Of a stretch of 64,000 nucleotides of DNA, positions 61,405 through 64,000 are shown piece by piece (position 1 is the first letter of the stretch; the number at the start of each line of letters is the position of its first letter). Origin of the DNA: Actinokineospora enzanensis DSM 44649 (GTDB lineage: Bacteria > Actinomycetota > Actinomycetes > Mycobacteriales > Pseudonocardiaceae); the NCBI RefSeq assembly GCF_000374445.1, contig NZ_KB894438.1:1-64000 (forward strand). The letters run 5' to 3'. Made by a program: the position numbers and the translations under genes. Below the pieces are notes generated by a model. That model made no database searches and was not told the origin of the DNA. It saw only the letters and a list, made by a program, of their open reading frames with translations.

Positions 61405-62408
61405 CAGCTTTCCAACTCGGCTTTGGCGGAGAACTCTCGGCGGAACGCGTGGAAGCGCCGCTCCAGGTCCAGGAACTCGGCCTCGGACAGCGACGCTCCG
61501 GTGATCTTCTCGAAGTGCGCCAGGAACTCGTCCCGGCTGGTGTCGGGGGTCAACACGAACCGTCTGGCCTCGCGCGCGCCGTGCACCCGGGTGATCTCGG
61601 CGCGCTGCATGTCGTAGATGAAGGACCCCTCGCCGAACCGCAGCGTGCGCGGGTACAGCGAGGGCGCGCCCGCCACCGCGCTGTAGAGGGTGATCCACAC
61701 GCAGTCGTCGAACAGCTCGACCCGGTCCAGCGGCGGGTCGGCCACCACGGTCACGTCCAGCGAGACGCACCGGGACCGGGCCAGGTACAGGCCGACGAGC
61801 CCGATGCGGATCTCCTCGTGCAGCGTCTGCTGGATCCGCTCGTAGTCGGCGGTCGCGCCCTGCTGCCGGGCCAGATGGCGGGCGCGGCCGCTGATCGCGC
61901 CGCGCTCGCACGGGTCGGCCAGCACGGCGCGCACCTCGGACTCGGCCGGGGACAACAGCATCCGCGCGGCCACGTAGCGGCCGGAGAAGCCGCGGAACCA
62001 CAGCTGCCGGGTGTCCCGCAGGTCGGCCATGATCAGTGCGTTGAACGCCGGGTCCGGCTCGGTGCTGGCCTCGAACACGTGCGTGGGGAAGAACTCCCGG
62101 TTCAGCGAGCGGTACTCGGCGGACAGGTCGTGCAGCGCCTTGCGGCTCTCCTCGATCAGCGGCGTGACCATGGCGCGCTGCGCGGCACTGGCGGTGATCA
62201 GGGTCTGGCCGAACCCGACCACGGCGGAGACCATGGTGCCGGTGCCCAGCGCGGTGAGCAGGTTCCTGGCGAGTCCGGCGTCGAGGGAACCCGACACCCA
62301 CATCGACAGTCCTGACACCACCACCAGCGCGAGCAGCAGCAGACCCGTTCGGGTCCAGAACAACTCCTGGATCGGGTGACTGCGGAGCCCTTTGGCAGCC
62401 GCGGGCAC
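61404..62408 (-). CDS. Two-TM protein with PLD-like sensor/effector domain
   Basis: A 334-residue protein with two N-terminal membrane helices (about 20-40, TGLLLLALVVVSGLSMWVS, and 48-70, LLTALGTGTMVSAVVGFG), a coiled segment (RAMVTPLIEESRKALHDLSA) and a cytoplasmic domain. That domain has the feel of phospholipase-D-like folds used as signal domains: LWFRGFSGRYVAARMLLSPA, EVRAVLADPCERG, then LDVTVVADPPLDRVELFDDC and a strand-rich end. No HKD catalytic motif is visible, so it is probably non-catalytic or binds a ligand. GTG start behind a perfect GGAGGTGA. First gene of the 62408-60010 cassette, divergent from an FKBP lipoprotein. Confidence 0.6.
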   Translation of the reverse strand: MPAAAKGLRSHPIQELFWTRTGLLLLALVVVSGLSMWVSGSLDAGLARNLLTALGTGTMVSAVVGFGQTLITASAAQRAMVTPLIEESRKALHDLSAEYRSLNREFFPTHVFEASTEPDPAFNALIMADLRDTRQLWFRGFSGRYVAARMLLSPAESEVRAVLADPCERGAISGRARHLARQQGATADYERIQQTLHEEIRIGLVGLYLARSRCVSLDVTVVADPPLDRVELFDDCVWITLYSAVAGAPSLYPRTLRFGEGSFIYDMQRAEITRVHGAREARRFVLTPDTSRDEFLAHFEKITGASLSEAEFLDLERRFHAFRREFSAKAELES

Positions 62409-62594
62409 GGCAGGTCACCTCCTCGGGGGACGCCCGCCCGACAGCGAAGGGTGTCCGAACAGGCGCTGTTCGTCACTCTACGCCGAAGGTGGCCCACGGG
62501 AAATGCGAACATCGGGTGAGGGGCAAACACCCGGTGCTCCCGGCAACGGCCAGCCGCCGGGCGGCCCCCGGTCCGGTCCACCTAAGCTCCCGGC

Positions 62595-63209
62595 ATGCGC
62601 AATGTCGGCAAGATGATGATCGCGGCGACCGCGGGCGCGCTGACCCTCGGCCTCGGCGCGTGTGCCAACTCCGAACAGGCGTCCAGCCTCCCGCCCGGCG
62701 ACCCCGCGTTGACCGTGGCGCCCCGCACCACCAGCGTGCCCCCGACCACCACGGTGGCCCCCACCACCACGGCGGTGGCCGCGACGACGGCGGCGGGCCC
62801 GGAGTGCACCGGCAAGGACGTCAAGGTCGAGGGTGCGCCGGGCAGCAAGCCCACGATCACCATCCCGAAGACGTGCGCGCCGCCGAAGGTGCTGCTCACC
62901 CTGGACCTGGTGCCCGGCAACGGCCCGGAGATCAAGGCGGGCTCGAACGCGAGCATGCACTACGACCTGGTGACCTGGTCGGACGGCAAGGAGCTGGACT
63001 CCTCGTGGAGCCGCAACCAGCCCTACGATCTGGAGAACATCGGCCAGGCCCAGGTCATCGATGGCTGGAACGAGGGCCTGATCGGGATGAAGCAGGGCGG
63101 CCGCAGGCTGCTGCTCGTGCCGCCGGACAAGGGCTACGGCCAGGGCGGCAACGGCGTGAAGCCCAACGAGACGCTGGTGTTCGTCGTCGACGCCGTCCAG
63201 GTCTCCTGA
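62595..63209 (+). CDS. FKBP-type peptidyl-prolyl isomerase lipoprotein
   Basis: A 204-residue exported PPIase. A lipoprotein signal ends in the lipobox LGAC (Cys near 23). A Thr/Pro/Ala-rich linker (about 35-65) follows, then the FKBP domain (about 95-204): GSNASMHYDLVTWSDGKELD, SSW, QVIDGWNEGLIGMKQGGRRL, LVPPDKGYG and NETLVFVVDAVQV. Expected to catalyse prolyl isomerisation in exported proteins on the outer face of the membrane. ATG start. Terminator follows. Confidence 0.93.
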   Translation: MRNVGKMMIAATAGALTLGLGACANSEQASSLPPGDPALTVAPRTTSVPPTTTVAPTTTAVAATTAAGPECTGKDVKVEGAPGSKPTITIPKTCAPPKVLLTLDLVPGNGPEIKAGSNASMHYDLVTWSDGKELDSSWSRNQPYDLENIGQAQVIDGWNEGLIGMKQGGRRLLLVPPDKGYGQGGNGVKPNETLVFVVDAVQVS

Positions 63210-63222
63210 CCCGCGCTCCCGA

Positions 63223-63256
63223 AGCGGCGTGCCCTTCCCGGGGCACGCCGCTTTTT
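63223..63256. terminator. Strong intrinsic terminator
   Basis: Perfect 12-bp stem (AGCGGCGTGCCC at 63223-63234 and GGGCACGCCGCT at 63241-63252) with a 6-nt loop and a T-run to 63256. It separates the FKBP gene from the convergent MMPL gene. Confidence 0.9.
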
Positions 63257-63261
63257 CGTGC

Positions 63262-64000
63262 TCAGTCCACCCGACCGGGCCACCACACCCGGCGTCCGAT
63301 GTCGACGGTCAGCGCGGGCACCAGCAGCGAGCGGACCAGCAGGGTGTCCAGCAGCACGCCGAAGGCCACCAGGAACGCGATCTGCGCCAGGAAGAGAATC
63401 GGCAACACCGACAACGCGGCGAACGTCGCGGCCAGCACCACCCCGGCCGACGTGATCACCCCGCCGGTGACCCGCAGCCCACGCAACGCGCCTTCGCGCG
63501 TGCCGTGCCGGAACGCCTCCTCGCGCACCCGGGTCATGAGGAAGATGTTGTAGTCGATCCCCAACGCCACCAGGAACACGAACGCGAACAACGGCACGCT
63601 CGGATCCGCGCCGGGGAATCCGAGTATGTGGTTGAACACCAACGCGCTCACCCCGAGCGTCGCGGCGAACGACAGCACGACGGTGGCGATCAGGAGCAGC
63701 GGGGCCAGCAGCGCGCGCAGCAGCAGCGCGAGGATGAGGAAGATCACCAGCAGTACGACCGGGATGATGACCTTCCGGTCGTGCAGCGCGCTCGTCCGGA
63801 CATCGAGCTGGTTGGCCGTCGGCCCGCCCACGAGCGTCCCACCGATGTCGTGCGTGCGATCCCGCAGCCGCTGCACGGTGTCCAGCGCCGCCGGACTGTC
63901 GGCGGCGTCCTTGAGCACCGCGTTGATCTCGACCTTCCCGTCGACGGTCTTCGGCGCACCCCCGGCCGCGCGCGGCCCGGCATCCGCGACGCCCTCGGTC
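63262..64000 (-). CDS. MMPL-family RND transporter, 3' part
   Basis: The C-terminal 245 residues of a large MMPL/RND-type exporter; the 5' end lies beyond the window. Visible: a periplasmic segment (VDGKVEINAVLKDAADSPAA), then membrane helices VIIPVVLLVIFLILALLLRA, LLLIATVVLSFAATLGVSAL, the conserved FAFVFLVALGIDYNIFLMTR (proton-relay Asp-Tyr), GVITSAGVVLAATFAALSVL and a final helix. Such proteins export lipids, siderophores or drugs. The substrate cannot be set from this part. Confidence 0.92.
   Translation of the reverse strand, partial: TEGVADAGPRAAGGAPKTVDGKVEINAVLKDAADSPAALDTVQRLRDRTHDIGGTLVGGPTANQLDVRTSALHDRKVIIPVVLLVIFLILALLLRALLAPLLLIATVVLSFAATLGVSALVFNHILGFPGADPSVPLFAFVFLVALGIDYNIFLMTRVREEAFRHGTREGALRGLRVTGGVITSAGVVLAATFAALSVLPILFLAQIAFLVAFGVLLDTLLVRSLLVPALTVDIGRRVWWPGRVD

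Noticed and set aside
63262-64000. MMPL gene as a truncated pseudogene
   Set aside because: The frame stays open to the last base of the window, so the missing 5' part is a window-edge effect.

Overview
The window is a high-GC actinobacterial chromosome segment. Gene content and order point to the order Pseudonocardiales. Evidence is RbpA, WhiA, OpcA, an infC-rpmI-rplT-tsnR-pheST block, a ribD-ribE-ribBA-ribH operon followed by a PH-domain membrane protein, uvrC-rapZ-yvcK-whiA-gap-pgk-tpiA-secG, and the ctaB/tkt-tal-pgi-zwf-opcA-pgl cluster. A methyl-accepting chemotaxis protein would suit a lineage with motile spores, such as the Actinosynnema/Actinokineospora group, but that is only inference. 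Most of the window is core housekeeping DNA with a few accessory insertions.

Layout. 1-2500 is a decayed accessory patch: a small ORF, a displaced Rhs/HINT polymorphic-toxin module broken by at least three frameshifts, and a defective IS30-family element (1479-2426) inserted in the toxin tail. 2502-5316 carries the translation operon infC-rpmI-rplT-rRNA methyltransferase (minus strand) with a divergent DUF1844 gene. 5583-6937 is a TetR/SDR pair around a candidate operator. 6938-11636 is an HSP90-like chaperone with a large TPR protein. 11926-15506 is pheST. 16051-23083 holds membrane, secreted and repair genes: a MauE-like protein, an anchored beta-propeller, a secreted tripeptidyl-aminopeptidase-like hydrolase, AlkD-like, an animal-type haem peroxidase and NUDIX.

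23196-27912 is rpe plus the riboflavin operon, with start/stop overlaps. 28139-29826 encodes a Rieske lipoprotein and an SGNH hydrolase. 29922-39584 is DNA repair and central carbon metabolism (uvrC, rapZ, yvcK, whiA, gap, pgk, tpiA), then secG and rbpA. 39716-45500 has an orphan chemoreceptor, an orphan NarL-type histidine kinase and a fused aminodeoxychorismate synthase. 45497-49454 has a double-domain glycerophosphodiesterase, a phytase-like esterase and RidA.

49502-57897 is the pentose-phosphate operon (minus strand), divergent from ctaB. The right end has a peptidoglycan-binding secreted protein, a three-gene cassette of unknown role (60010-62408: HD hydrolase, cupin-like, two-TM PLD-like protein), an FKBP lipoprotein and the 3' part of an MMPL transporter cut by the window edge.

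No tRNA, rRNA, CRISPR array, prophage or FMN riboswitch was recognised. Best leads for something undescribed are the 60010-62408 cassette, the HSP90-TPR pair, an over-represented 11-bp palindrome (TCCACWGTGGA), lineage tails on UvrC (acidic) and OpcA (Lys/Ala-rich), a very long intergenic hairpin at 41481-41572, and the likely ATC start of infC.
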